Shown here: piece after piece, positions 36,123 through 45,149 of the stretch | Position numbering within the stretch: the stretch's first letter is position 1 | How the letters are laid out: each line of letters begins with the position of its first letter | Source of the DNA: Denitrovibrio acetiphilus DSM 12809 | Lineage (GTDB): Bacteria > Chrysiogenota > Deferribacteres > Deferribacterales > Geovibrionaceae | DNA length: 64,000 nt | NCBI RefSeq assembly: GCF_000025725.1 | Contig: NC_013943.1 | Span: 124,001-188,000 of the forward strand | Reading direction: 5' to 3' | Translations under genes and position numbers: made by a program | The notes under the pieces: generated by a model | The model's database searches: none | What the model saw: only the letters and a program-made list of their open reading frames with translations | What the model was told of the DNA's origin: nothing

Positions 36123-36783
36123 CCATGTCTATTCCGCACTTTTCACATGCAGATATCTTTTCTGCATAACCGCTTCCTGTTCCACTGTTTTTAGTGACAA
36201 AACAGTCAGCATTTATCTCGTGTATCAGGGCGATGTTGAATGACTCTGAAAACGGCCCCTGCATGGCGATTATCCGGGAATAATGGAATCCTGCATCAAG
36301 ACAGGCTTGTAAAGATTTTTCGAATGGGAGCACCCGGGCGTATGACACATCTGCAATACCTGCAAACTTATCTATGTTGTTGCTGCCAGTGGTTATTAGA
36401 ACTGATTTATAGCCTTTTTCCTGCACAAATGCAGCAGCATCATCGTATGATGTAAACATGTGCATCCTGTTGTAGTGAATATCTTCAAGTGTCCGTATTT
36501 TATTTATATATGGAATGTTAAGAGCGGTGCACACTTCAATAGCATTTTTTGTTATCTCTTTTGCGTGCGGGTGGGTGCTGTCTATCACCTGCTTAATTGA
36601 TTTCTCTTTGATAAATTTGGTTAAACTCCCTGTGGTAAATCTTGTATGAAGAACTTTTGACGGATATCTTTTGTTAAATTCGCTATAGCCGTATTCCGTT
36701 GTAACAGAGATAATATAGTCGCTATTGCTGAGTGTTTTAATAATTTCGTGTGTGGTTGATGTTCCGCCAAGAATTAGTATCAT
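36103..36783 (-). CDS. cbiJ: Cobalt-precorrin-6A reductase
   Basis: 226 residues of the CbiJ/CobK family: MILILGGTSTTHEIIKTL, VIDSTHPHAKEITKNAIEVC and MQGPFSESFNIALI, with TKNSGTGSGYAEKISA near the C-terminus. It reduces the macrocycle with NAD(P)H. It is the last gene of the minus-strand block cbiD-E-F-G-H-J and overlaps cbiH as ATGA. Confidence 0.92.
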   Translation of the reverse strand: MILILGGTSTTHEIIKTLSNSDYIISVTTEYGYSEFNKRYPSKVLHTRFTTGSLTKFIKEKSIKQVIDSTHPHAKEITKNAIEVCTALNIPYINKIRTLEDIHYNRMHMFTSYDDAAAFVQEKGYKSVLITTGSNNIDKFAGIADVSYARVLPFEKSLQACLDAGFHYSRIIAMQGPFSESFNIALIHEINADCFVTKNSGTGSGYAEKISACEKCGIDMVTVQPE

Positions 36784-37523
36784 GTGCTGTATTTCTCCGT
36801 GTAGCCTCGTGGCGAAACCATTTTACCTGATTTTATAAATGTTTTAGTGCTGCCGACAATCACCACTGTACTCATGTCGATCTGTTCAAAATCAAGCTGG
36901 CGAAGTGTTGTTACGCAAATCTGTTCATCTTCTCTGTCACAGTTTTTGACCCATCCGCATGGCAGGTCTCCTCTGGCAGTCATAAATTTTTCCACTGCGT
37001 ATGGCAGTTGTGTTGTACGTTTTCTGCTTCTTGGGTTATAAATTGCGCAGACAAAATCACCTATATTGACAGCGTCAATGCGCTTTCTGATAAGCTCCCA
37101 TGGAGTCAGCAAATCGCTCATAGACAATATTACCATATCGTCAGAGACTGGTGCACCCAGTTTTGCAGATGCAGAGAGAGCAGACGTTATGCCGGGGATT
37201 ATCTCTATTGCGTCTACATCTTCTGACAGTTCAAAAACAAGTGATGCCATAGAATAAAGCGAAGCATCACCGCCGCATACCAGAGCAACTTTAAGCCCCT
37301 TCGCGCAATGCTCAAGAGCAACTTGAACCCTCTCCATCTCTCCTGTCATGCCGTTTGTGAAAACTTCTGTCCTGGCATTGATTAGCGGAGTAATTTGTTC
37401 CACATAGGGTTTGTAGCCACATATCAAATCAGCGTTTTTTATGACGTCCGCTGCTTTGGGAGCAGTAAGAGAGATGTCTCCCGGACCGTTGCCTATTACA
37501 TAAAGTTTTCCTCTATTTTCCAC
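36780..37523 (-). CDS. cbiH: Cobalt-precorrin-3 C17-methyltransferase (ring contraction)
   Basis: 247 residues, tetrapyrrole methylase family. LYVIGNGPGDISLTAPKAA and GYKPYVEQITPLI at the N-terminus are typical of CbiH/CobJ, as are VALVCGGDASLYSMASLVFE and AIYNPRSRKRTTQLP. It methylates C17 and contracts the ring. The start is GTG at 37523, just inside the cbiG 3' end; no in-frame ATG precedes the SAM loop. Confidence 0.93.
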   Translation of the reverse strand: MENRGKLYVIGNGPGDISLTAPKAADVIKNADLICGYKPYVEQITPLINARTEVFTNGMTGEMERVQVALEHCAKGLKVALVCGGDASLYSMASLVFELSEDVDAIEIIPGITSALSASAKLGAPVSDDMVILSMSDLLTPWELIRKRIDAVNIGDFVCAIYNPRSRKRTTQLPYAVEKFMTARGDLPCGWVKNCDREDEQICVTTLRQLDFEQIDMSTVVIVGSTKTFIKSGKMVSPRGYTEKYST

Positions 37524-38289
37524 CTGCTAAGACCTCTCTCGCAATTGCTATTGTAACATCGCCGTATATTTTTCGTTTCAGTATCAGTTCTGCATTCACC
37601 CCTGCAAGAACAGCAGATGGCTCCGCTACTCCGGGGATGCCGAAATGCTTCATGGGCGCATCGTATGCGGTGAAGCAGTAGTTGTCGTTTTTATAGTAAC
37701 TTTCAGGTATAAATCTCAGGTAGAGCTCCAGCTCCTGTGCTGCTTCTATGATGCCTGCCTCATCTTTTTTTAGCCACGCAGAAGACATCATGCGTATGCT
37801 GTCGAGAGTGATATGAGCCTCTGCACATGCCGATTTAACTGCATTTATCACAGTGTCTTTCCCTGTGCCTCTCCTGCACCCTATGCCGAGTATATGTATT
37901 CTATTTGCTTCTGTCGCAGTGGTTATAACCGGTTGTGCTCCTGTTATCGAGCTGACTAGATGAGCCAGAATATTTGCGCCCCCTTCGTGTCCTGAAAGAG
38001 TGCTTATGGCGAATCTGCCCACTTCGTCGCATGTCACAACGGCGGGGTCTGTGTATTTAGATTTTACATGAGGGGCTATCATACGTGTCACAATTCCCTG
38101 TGCCATAACAGCTATTATGCTGTTATAATTGCTGAATATTTCGGTAAAGCAGTCGGCTACTGTTGTAAAGTTTCCGCCGAGCTTTTCGGGGTAATACAGC
38201 TTTGAGGGTATCTCTGTGTTAATGAGTTTGGCGAGTTTAAGCCCTTTTGTGGTGACAGCTATTACCGCAGTATTACTTCCTGTAGTCAT
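37513..38289 (-). CDS. cbiG: Cobalt-precorrin-5A hydrolase
   Basis: About 258 residues from ATG 38289. AVMAQGIVTRMIAPHVKSK, VVTCDEVGRFAISTLSGHEG and LGIGCRRGTGKDTV are CbiG signatures; CbiG removes the two-carbon fragment as acetaldehyde during ring contraction. AAGGA lies eight bases before this ATG. A longer frame to 38328 sits inside cbiF and is not used. It overlaps both neighbours. Confidence 0.92.
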   Translation of the reverse strand: MTTGSNTAVIAVTTKGLKLAKLINTEIPSKLYYPEKLGGNFTTVADCFTEIFSNYNSIIAVMAQGIVTRMIAPHVKSKYTDPAVVTCDEVGRFAISTLSGHEGGANILAHLVSSITGAQPVITTATEANRIHILGIGCRRGTGKDTVINAVKSACAEAHITLDSIRMMSSAWLKKDEAGIIEAAQELELYLRFIPESYYKNDNYCFTAYDAPMKHFGIPGVAEPSAVLAGVNAELILKRKIYGDVTIAIAREVLAGGK

Positions 38290-39028
38290 GAGAGAAATCC
38301 TTGTTATACAGCTTACTGTACTGTTCAAGACTGTCTGAAAGTGCTTTGCCTATTATTATCAGGGCGTGTTTGTTAATGCCTGATAAATTGTATTTTTCTT
38401 CTATGTCGGCGAAAGAGCCTCTGATGATTTTTTCGTCCTGCCAGCTCGCACGGTAAACAACTGCAACAGGTGTTTCCTCTGACCATCCGTTTGCACGGAA
38501 TCTGTTCAGTACCTCTGAGAGCCTTGTGACAGAGAGGTAGAGGGCAAATGTTCCGCCGTGCTTTGATAGCAGTTCTATCTTTTCATCGTCCGGTACAGGT
38601 GTACGCCCCTCTATGCGGCTTATGATAACCGTCTGGGACTGCTCCGGTGCTGTCAGCTCTGTCCGGAGAGCCGCCGCTGCTGCAAAAAGAGCTGTTATAC
38701 CGGGGATAACCTCATAGGTAATGCCCAGCTTGTCAAGCTCCAGCATCTGTTCTTTTATTGCTCCGTAAAGGCTCGGGTCTCCTGTGTGGAGGCGTGCGGT
38801 TTTTGTGCCTTTTGAGGCGGCCGTTTTTATTATGTTAATTATTTCGTCAAGGTTCATTGACGCAGAATCGTATATTTCTGCATCTTCTCTGCAATGAGTG
38901 AGAATATCTTTTGAAACCAGACTTCCGGCGTATATGACCGTTTTGCACTCTTTTATGCGGTTAACAGCTTTCAGGGTTATCAGCTCAGGATCGCCCGGTC
39001 CGGCTCCTATGAAAAAGACATCACTCAT
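38273..39028 (-). CDS. cbiF: Cobalt-precorrin-4 C11-methyltransferase
   Basis: 251 residues, tetrapyrrole methylase family. VFFIGAGPGDPELITLKAVN, VIYAGSLVSKDILTHC, RLHTGDPSLYGAIKEQ and VIPGITALFAAAAALRTELT match CbiF/CobM. GGAGAGAGC precedes the ATG, which overlaps the cbiE stop. Confidence 0.94.
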   Translation of the reverse strand: MSDVFFIGAGPGDPELITLKAVNRIKECKTVIYAGSLVSKDILTHCREDAEIYDSASMNLDEIINIIKTAASKGTKTARLHTGDPSLYGAIKEQMLELDKLGITYEVIPGITALFAAAAALRTELTAPEQSQTVIISRIEGRTPVPDDEKIELLSKHGGTFALYLSVTRLSEVLNRFRANGWSEETPVAVVYRASWQDEKIIRGSFADIEEKYNLSGINKHALIIIGKALSDSLEQYSKLYNKDFSHDYRK

Positions 39029-39638
39029 GCTCTCTCCTGATGCCTATCACGACTGAGAGTGAACTGTTATTAAGCTTTTCTGTATCTGTAGGGTTTTGTA
39101 TTGCAGTTATTTTCTCATTTTCAAGCCCGAGGTCTTCCATTACAAATATATCGTGGGACTCAATCAGACCGATAAGCTTGCTGACTATATTTGCTGCTGA
39201 GTTTTTATTATCGCATAGGATCAGAAATTTATCATCGATTATGCCGTCAATGACCTCTGCATCACGTCCGTGAACAGAGATGAAACGGGCGTCCTGCCAA
39301 GGCTCACACAGCTTTGCAAAGGCAAGCTGGACAACGCTTACGCCTGCAACGACGTTAACGCTTTTTCGTCCGAACTCCCTGATGATGCTTTTGCCAAGGC
39401 TGTAGAAACCTGCATCCCCTGTCACAAGCACTGCAATCTTTTTGTCTAAATTCTCTTTTACAAGCTGTATTGTGCTCTCAACAAGGTGATCGGAGGAGAG
39501 CATTACATATTCAGGGTAGAGGTCTTTAAATTTCTTTGACCCTATCAGGATGTCAGCATTATAAAGTGCCTGCACAGCCTCCCATGTCAGATGGTCTATG
39601 CTGCCAGGTCCCATTGAAACAATAGTTATATTAGCCAT
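39021..39638 (-). CDS. cbiE: Cobalt-precorrin-7 C5-methyltransferase, CbiE only
   Basis: 205 residues: the length of a stand-alone CbiE, without the CbiT (C15-methylating, decarboxylating) part found in CobL fusions. ITIVSMGPGSIDHLTWEAVQ, VLVTGDAGFYSLGKSI and VVAGVSVVQLAFAKL are typical, as is SVHGRDAEVIDG. No cbiT gene is seen beside it or elsewhere in the window. AAGGA precedes the ATG by a few bases. Confidence 0.92.
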   Translation of the reverse strand: MANITIVSMGPGSIDHLTWEAVQALYNADILIGSKKFKDLYPEYVMLSSDHLVESTIQLVKENLDKKIAVLVTGDAGFYSLGKSIIREFGRKSVNVVAGVSVVQLAFAKLCEPWQDARFISVHGRDAEVIDGIIDDKFLILCDNKNSAANIVSKLIGLIESHDIFVMEDLGLENEKITAIQNPTDTEKLNNSSLSVVIGIRREHE

Positions 39639-40605
39639 CGTAGTGTCCTTTTAGATTTCCTGCCATATCAAAGAGTACCACCTGCACTCTTTCAAATGTA
39701 TAATCTTTTTTAACTTTTTCAGAGATTTCTTTGGCAATCGGGGTGAGTTCTGCAATTTTGCATATCTCTTCGACAGTGTTGAACTCACCCTCAAGCCTAA
39801 GTCTGTCCGCTATATAGCCCTGAGCCATTGGGGACATTTTCGAATGTGTATTATAATGACCCATTGCTATTTTAGCAAGCTTGCCGGGGTGTCCCGCGAG
39901 GGTAATTTTACTGATTCCCCGTTTTTTTGCATGATCAAGGGCGAATCCGGCGTAGTTGCTCATGATAACTGTTTGCACCTCTGGCATGAGTTTCTGCAAG
40001 TGTTTTTCGCCTATTTTGCCGGGAACGAGACAGATCTCTTCTGCTCCGTTTTCGCACTGAACGTCTATCTCGCATGCAATTGTGGCAGTGAGTGCCTCTA
40101 CGCTCATGGGCTCGACTATCCCTGTTGTGCCTATGATGGATATTCCACCTATGACGCCAATCCGCGAGTTGAATGTTTGCTCTGCGAGCCTCTCTCCGTC
40201 GGGAACGCTTATGGTGACAGTGCATGAGGTGATACCTGTGCTCAAGACGTTCGCCTTTATCATCTGCATGGGCACAGGGTTTATGGCGGATCCTCCCACA
40301 GGAATCTGAAGCCCCGCTTTTGTGACCAGCCCTACACCTATTCCCCCTCTGACAGTTACACGTCCGCTATTGTCCGGAGCTACTGCGGCACAGATGAGCG
40401 CACCGTGGGTGATGTCGGGGTCGTCTCCTGCGTCTTTTATAATACACGCTCGTGAGGTGTCGCATGACTGCACTGGGATTGTGAGCTCTGAGCCGTCCGG
40501 CAGTTCAATATCAACTTTTTCGGGTTTTACCCCTGTTGAGATGAAGATCGCATGTGCCTTTGCCGCTGCCGTAGCCGCCGAGCCAGTTGTAAAACCTTTT
40601 TTCAT
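39631..40605 (-). CDS. cbiD: Cobalt-precorrin-5B C1-methyltransferase
   Basis: About 324 residues. MKKGFTTGSAATAAAKAHAI opens it, as in most CbiD proteins; KDAGDDPDITHGALI, GGIGVGLVTKAGLQIPVG and SNYAGFALDHAKKRGI follow. It methylates C1. ATG at 40605 is chosen by family match although no clear ribosome binding site precedes it; a TTG start at 40641 is unlikely. It starts the minus-strand block and is divergent from the riboswitch-controlled operon. Confidence 0.93.
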   Translation of the reverse strand: MKKGFTTGSAATAAAKAHAIFISTGVKPEKVDIELPDGSELTIPVQSCDTSRACIIKDAGDDPDITHGALICAAVAPDNSGRVTVRGGIGVGLVTKAGLQIPVGGSAINPVPMQMIKANVLSTGITSCTVTISVPDGERLAEQTFNSRIGVIGGISIIGTTGIVEPMSVEALTATIACEIDVQCENGAEEICLVPGKIGEKHLQKLMPEVQTVIMSNYAGFALDHAKKRGISKITLAGHPGKLAKIAMGHYNTHSKMSPMAQGYIADRLRLEGEFNTVEEICKIAELTPIAKEISEKVKKDYTFERVQVVLFDMAGNLKGHYDG

Positions 40606-40659
40606 AGAAACAATAGTGTTGTAAAAAAAAACGAGGGTCAAGAAAATGTTTCTTTTTCG

Positions 40660-40688
40660 TTGACTGTTTTACGCTTTTAATGTGAAAT
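40660..40688 (+). promoter_or_regulatory. Possible promoter of the cbiK operon
   Basis: TTGACT, 17 bases, TGAAAT. The -10 matches consensus at four of six positions. Transcription would begin near the 5' edge of the cobalamin aptamer. Confidence 0.45.
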
Positions 40689-40689
40689 A

Positions 40690-40868
40690 CGGGCAGGGTG
40701 TAGGCAAATTCAGGGAATTTGGTGTAAATCCAAAACAGTCCCGCTACTGTAACCGGAACGAAACTGCAATAGCCACTATTTAGGGCATCAGACCTATGGA
40801 CGAATGGGAAGGCGCAGGAGTAGGAAAGCTAACTAACTAAGCCGGAAGTCAGGATATCTGATCTGCTG
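40690..40868 (+). ncRNA. Cobalamin (adenosylcobalamin-type) riboswitch
   Basis: The core reads GGGAATTTGGTGTAAATCC, AACAGTCCCGCTACTGTAAC and, after a long peripheral arm, GGAAAGCTAACTAACTAAGC with the B12 box AAGCCGGAAGTCAGGAT. These are the conserved parts of the cobalamin riboswitch in order. Exact ends are approximate. It sits in the leader of cbiK. About 65 bases lie between aptamer and the GGAGG ribosome binding site, with an AT-rich hairpin (40899-40924) but no clear terminator, so control of translation is the more likely mode: cobamide should repress the cbiK operon. Confidence 0.93.
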
Positions 40869-40953
40869 ATAAACTTTACGAGGATAGAGGTTCCTGTTTC
40901 AACTTTAAACAACTCTTTAAAAGTTCACCCATACAAAATTCCAGGAGGTACTG

Positions 40954-41913
40954 ATGAGAATATTGTCATTAGTCGTGTTAACACTCCTTTTGTCAGGGGT
41001 GGTCTATGCATCAGGAGACGGTCATATGAAAGAGGAGAAATCTGCGATAGTTATCACAGCTTTTGGTACAAGCTACGAATCAACACTTAACTCTATTCTT
41101 GCGATAGTGAAAGATACTGAAAAGGAGTTTCCGCAAACACCTGTGAGACTCGCCTTCACATCCAACATTATCAGAAAGATATGGAACCAAAGAGACATGG
41201 ATGAAGATTATAAAAAAGAACATCCTGAAGTCCCTGCACAGCTTTATAAAGTGAAAAATGTTCTCGGCGCTGTTGCTGACCTTCAGAACGAAGGATACAG
41301 AAATATCGTTGTACAGTCCACTCATGTGGCAAACGGCGAAGAATTTCAGGATCTTGAGTCTTATGTGAACGGACTCCGCTCAATACACACTATTAAAGAG
41401 AAATTTCAGCCGTTTAATGCCATAGCACTCGGGAAACCGCTCACAGGTACAACATCCCACGCAGAAGATGTTGAAATTCTGGCAAAAACTCTGGGTGATG
41501 ACATCAAGCAGGCAGAGAAAGAGGGCGCAGCGCTTGTTTATATGGGGCACGGTAACGAACATATGGCTCAGGGTGTATACTATGAACTAGAGATCGTTAT
41601 GAACAGAATGTATGATGTGCCTGTTGCTGTCGGTCTTGTTGAAGGTCTTCCCGATCTTGACACTGTTCTTGATAAACTTAAGAACGCAGGAACCAAAAAA
41701 GTTCTGCTTAAGCCCCTGATGATAGTTGCGGGTGATCACGCCAACAACGACATGGCAGGTGATGAAGACGACGCATGGAAAACAATACTTACCAAAGCCG
41801 GTTATGACGTTGACCCTGTTCTTGAAGGGCTTGGCGACAAAGCAGGAATAAGGAAAATATTCATTAAACACATTCAGGAGGCTGCGGCTCAGGTCGGAAT
41901 CGCACTGAAATGA
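40954..41913 (+). CDS. cbiK: Exported sirohydrochlorin cobaltochelatase
   Basis: 319 residues. MRILSLVVLTLLLSGVVYA is a signal peptide with a likely cut after Ala19, so the mature protein (about 300 residues) should be periplasmic, like CbiK-P of Desulfovibrio. Metal-site segments are MGHGNEH (His199) and VAGDHANNDMAGDEDDAW (His262), with AFGTSYESTLN at the start of the fold. The family inserts Co2+ into sirohydrochlorin. AGGAGG precedes the ATG. It is the first gene after the cobalamin riboswitch, and no cytoplasmic CbiK or CbiX is seen in the window. Confidence 0.9.
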   Translation: MRILSLVVLTLLLSGVVYASGDGHMKEEKSAIVITAFGTSYESTLNSILAIVKDTEKEFPQTPVRLAFTSNIIRKIWNQRDMDEDYKKEHPEVPAQLYKVKNVLGAVADLQNEGYRNIVVQSTHVANGEEFQDLESYVNGLRSIHTIKEKFQPFNAIALGKPLTGTTSHAEDVEILAKTLGDDIKQAEKEGAALVYMGHGNEHMAQGVYYELEIVMNRMYDVPVAVGLVEGLPDLDTVLDKLKNAGTKKVLLKPLMIVAGDHANNDMAGDEDDAWKTILTKAGYDVDPVLEGLGDKAGIRKIFIKHIQEAAAQVGIALK

Positions 41914-42758
41914 AAGAGATTGAAGTATCGAACCTGACTAAAAATTTCGGCGGTGTTGCTGCTGTGGACGGGATAAGCTTTACTGTGGAAACAGGCAGTA
42001 TTCTTGCATTTCTCGGTCCAAACGGTGCGGGGAAAACCACAACGGTTAATATGCTCACCGACCTGCTTCAGCCGACATCAGGGGAGATACGCTACCGCGG
42101 TGAAGTTTTCAGCTCTGACAGAAGCGATCTGAAGCGTAACATCGGCGTTGTGCCTCAGCATAACAATGTGGACAGAGACCTCTCTGTTTACCAGAATCTT
42201 AAGGTTCATGGGATGCTGTTCGGTATGGGGCGCGGTGAGCTTGAAAGACGTATAGAAGAGGCGATGGAGTTTTCCGGTCTGGGCGGACATGCGGGGAAAC
42301 CTGCGGGGAAGCTTTCCGGCGGAATGAAGCGCAGGCTTATCATAGCAAGGGCGCTTCTGCATGAACCGTCTATCCTCTATCTGGACGAGCCGACGGCAGG
42401 GCTTGACGCATCTGTCAGGCGTACAATGTGGGACTTTATCCGCAGTATTAATGTTAATAAAAACTGCACAGTGTTCCTTACCACTCACTATATCGAAGAA
42501 GCGGAGATGCTCTCTGACAACGTGATAGTGATAGACAGGGCAAAGATCGTCGCAGAGGGTGACGCTCGGAGCCTTATGGAACGAATCGGACACTGGGCAC
42601 TTGATATACTCGTAAACGATGTGACAGAGACAGAGTTCTTTGTCACCAGAGAAGATGCTCTTGCGCGGCTTTCTGCTACAAGCGGGACGGCAAAGCTGCG
42701 TGAGACAAATCTTGAGGATGTCTATCTCTCCATTACAGGCAGGAGGATAGACGTATGA
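41910..42758 (+). CDS. ABC-2-type transporter ATP-binding protein
   Basis: 282 residues. Walker A GPNGAGKTTTVNML, Q-loop VVPQHNNVDRDLSVYQN, signature KLSGGMKRRL, Walker B ILYLDEPTAGLD and the switch His of FLTTHYIEEAEM are intact. The C-terminal extension resembles the DrrA/NodI/CcmA export group. It pairs with the permease that overlaps it downstream. The substrate is unknown; its place between cbiK and a corrinoid-type importer, all under a cobalamin riboswitch, suggests a tetrapyrrole, corrinoid or metal complex. Confidence 0.85.
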   Translation: MKEIEVSNLTKNFGGVAAVDGISFTVETGSILAFLGPNGAGKTTTVNMLTDLLQPTSGEIRYRGEVFSSDRSDLKRNIGVVPQHNNVDRDLSVYQNLKVHGMLFGMGRGELERRIEEAMEFSGLGGHAGKPAGKLSGGMKRRLIIARALLHEPSILYLDEPTAGLDASVRRTMWDFIRSINVNKNCTVFLTTHYIEEAEMLSDNVIVIDRAKIVAEGDARSLMERIGHWALDILVNDVTETEFFVTREDALARLSATSGTAKLRETNLEDVYLSITGRRIDV

Positions 42759-43498
42759 AGCTGAACGGCGTAAAGGGGATATACTACAGAGAGTTTCTGG
42801 TACTTTACAGCAGGCGCTGGAAGGTGCTGATGTCATCGTCCATCTCGCCCCTGCTTTTTCTGCTGGCTTTTGGATATGGGGTGGGGCGTTCGTCCAGTGT
42901 GGACGGTGTCGGTTATCTTGCCTTTCTCATACCAGGTCTGATAGCGATGAGCAGTATGAACCAAAGCTACGGCATATCCACAGAGATAAATATCTCACGC
43001 TTTTACTTTAAGGTCTTTGACGAATACCTTCTGGCTCCGATCAGGCGCTGGGAGATAGTTGCCGGAGAGATGTTCTATGGTGTCACACGGGGATTTATCC
43101 CTGTTTTTATAGTCGGCGTGTATGCAGTCTTTATAGGGGTAAAGCTGACCGTCACTCCGCTGTTTTTTGTGAGCATGCTTCTGCATCTTTTCATATTTTC
43201 GCTTCTGGGGCTGATTGTTGCCCTTATGGTTAAAAATCACGGCGATCAGTTCGCTGTAAATACATTTGTGATAACGCCTATGATCTTCCTTTCGGGGACA
43301 TTTTATCCGGTGGAGAAGATGCCTGTCATTGTGCAGTGGATAGCAAAAATATTTCCACTGGCGTATTCAACGAAACTTATCAGGTATTCACTTATTGGCG
43401 GACAACTTAATGTAGGCAGGTATCTGCTGATTCTTCTTCTGATATTTGCCGTTCTGTTTGCGTTTGCCTATCGTGTTGTGAGCAGGGTGGAGGCATGA
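42755..43498 (+). CDS. ABC-2-type transporter permease
   Basis: 247 residues with six predicted membrane helices, of the NodJ/DrrB ABC-2 permease type: SSISPLLFLLAFGYGVGR, FLIPGLIAMSSMNQSYG, FDEYLLAPIRRWEIVAGEM and MIFLSGTFYPVEKMPVIVQW. Members mostly export. ATGA overlaps on both sides show that it is made with the ATPase and the following BtuC-like permease. Confidence 0.85.
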   Translation: MKLNGVKGIYYREFLVLYSRRWKVLMSSSISPLLFLLAFGYGVGRSSSVDGVGYLAFLIPGLIAMSSMNQSYGISTEINISRFYFKVFDEYLLAPIRRWEIVAGEMFYGVTRGFIPVFIVGVYAVFIGVKLTVTPLFFVSMLLHLFIFSLLGLIVALMVKNHGDQFAVNTFVITPMIFLSGTFYPVEKMPVIVQWIAKIFPLAYSTKLIRYSLIGGQLNVGRYLLILLLIFAVLFAFAYRVVSRVEA

Positions 43499-44445
43499 AA
43501 ATCTTTTTTGCCGTGTTTCTGGTGATTGTTGTGGGTGTTTGTTCTCTGACAGGTTCAACAGATATCAATATAACTTCAATGACAGATATCCAGAGCAATA
43601 TCTTCTGGGCAATACGTGTGCCGAGGGTGTTATTTGCCGTTGTTATTGGCGGGATGCTCGGGCTGAGTGGTTCTGTTTATCAGCTTGTGCTGAAGAACCC
43701 TCTGGCAGACAGCTTTACTACCGGTGCGGCGTCATCGTCTGCGCTGGGTGCCGTTCTTGCAATCGCTCTTGGTTTCCCTGTGGTGCTGATATCGCCTATG
43801 GCTCTTCTGACAGGACTGTGCGGGCTTATGCTGGTTTACAGGCTGTCGTCCTCAAGGGGGCGTGTGGTGAGTCCTGTGACGATGATACTTGCCGGTGTTG
43901 TGCTGAATATCGTTGCGTCATCGGTGATCGGTTTTACCAAGTTCTATTTCGAAGAATCACTTTCGTCCATTGTTTTCTGGCTGATGGGCGGATTTTTTAT
44001 AGTTTCATATCAGAAGATTTCTGCGGGGCTTTCAGTTCTGCTGGTTGTATACGCTTATTTTTACCTGCGTTCGGGGCGGCTTAATCTGCTTTCTATGGAT
44101 GAGTATTCAGCTGAGACAGCCGGTGTGAATGTGCGTGTAGAGCGAATGTTTGCATTTGTTCTTTCTACCCTTCTGGTGGCTGTGGCAGTTAGTTTCAGCG
44201 GTCTTATCGGTTTTGTGGGGCTTATCGTGCCGCATGTAGCTCGGAGCTTTTTCGGCTCTGATATGAGGACAAATATCTACTATTCAACCATTTTCGGCGG
44301 ACTGCTTCTGGTGGTGTCGGACGCTGTGGCGAGAACTGTTATCCCTGGCGGGACAGAGCTTCCTGTGGGGATAATAACAGCTATTCTGGGCGGTTTTTTC
44401 TTCCTTTATATGTTGAAAAGACGCAGAGGGCAGGTGTGGGCATGA
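43495..44445 (+). CDS. FecCD/BtuC-family ABC importer permease
   Basis: 316 residues, about nine to ten membrane helices. RVPRVLFAVVIGGMLGLSG, LKNPLADSFTTGAASSSALG, ILAGVVLNIVASSVIGF and GFVGLIVPHVARSFFGSD are typical of permeases for vitamin B12, siderophores and heme. The riboswitch and cobamide neighbours point to corrinoid or cobalt-complex uptake. Confidence 0.88.
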   Translation: MKIFFAVFLVIVVGVCSLTGSTDINITSMTDIQSNIFWAIRVPRVLFAVVIGGMLGLSGSVYQLVLKNPLADSFTTGAASSSALGAVLAIALGFPVVLISPMALLTGLCGLMLVYRLSSSRGRVVSPVTMILAGVVLNIVASSVIGFTKFYFEESLSSIVFWLMGGFFIVSYQKISAGLSVLLVVYAYFYLRSGRLNLLSMDEYSAETAGVNVRVERMFAFVLSTLLVAVAVSFSGLIGFVGLIVPHVARSFFGSDMRTNIYYSTIFGGLLLVVSDAVARTVIPGGTELPVGIITAILGGFFFLYMLKRRRGQVWA

Positions 44446-45149
44446 TACGCACTGGAAGCATAGATTATAAAAGAGGCGGGTTTCACCTGAGCCTCGATTC
44501 GTTTGAGATAAGACGTGGCGAGAAAGTAGCACTTCTTGGTGAGAACGGCTCCGGAAAAAGCACTCTGATGCACCTCATGGTTGGTGTTCTCGGCAGTGCA
44601 GATGTGTATTATATGGAGAATTCCATCAAAAGCATGGGTTATGCAGAGCGGGCAAGAATACTGTCATTTTTACCTCAGATACCCGAGGTGTCGTTCCCTT
44701 TTACTGTTTTTGAAGTTGTGCGGTTCGGACGATTTACAGATGCGCGCAAAGCGGATGCTTCAACTGAGACAAGCCTTAAAATGGCAGACATGTACCACCT
44801 GAAAGACAGACCGTTCAGCGAGCTGTCCGGCGGTGAGAAGAGGCGGGCAATGCTCGCCAGAGTGATAAATCAGGATACCCCTGTTCAGTTCTTTGACGAA
44901 CCTGTTTCCATGCTGGACATAAGGCACAGCCTTTCCATGCTGGAGCTCATGATAGATAGTGAAAAAACTGTAATTACATCCATCCACGACGTAAACCTTG
45001 CCCTCGAATACTTCGACAGGCTGATGTTTCTGAAGGATGGAAAAATGCTGTACGATGTCTCCAGGGCAGATGTCACAGCAAAGATGATATCCGAGGTGTT
45101 TGATGTTAAGGTTGGTACTGCTGCTGGTCGTTACAGCTTTTACCTTTAG
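44442..45149 (+). CDS. BtuD/FecE-family ABC importer ATP-binding protein
   Basis: 235 residues. Walker A LLGENGSGKSTLMHLM, signature FSELSGGEKRRAMLARVI, Walker B VQFFDEPVSMLDI and switch His in ITSIHDVNLALEYFD. ATG at 44442 overlaps the permease stop as ATGA; a GTG at 44436 is the alternative. The 3' end overlaps the binding-protein gene by 47 bases, an unusually long overlap for co-directional genes. Confidence 0.87.
   Translation: MIRTGSIDYKRGGFHLSLDSFEIRRGEKVALLGENGSGKSTLMHLMVGVLGSADVYYMENSIKSMGYAERARILSFLPQIPEVSFPFTVFEVVRFGRFTDARKADASTETSLKMADMYHLKDRPFSELSGGEKRRAMLARVINQDTPVQFFDEPVSMLDIRHSLSMLELMIDSEKTVITSIHDVNLALEYFDRLMFLKDGKMLYDVSRADVTAKMISEVFDVKVGTAAGRYSFYL

Noticed and set aside
40899-40924. 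Terminator after the cobalamin aptamer
   Set aside because: The AACTTTAAA/TTTAAAAGTT hairpin is AT-only in its stem and not followed by a T run.
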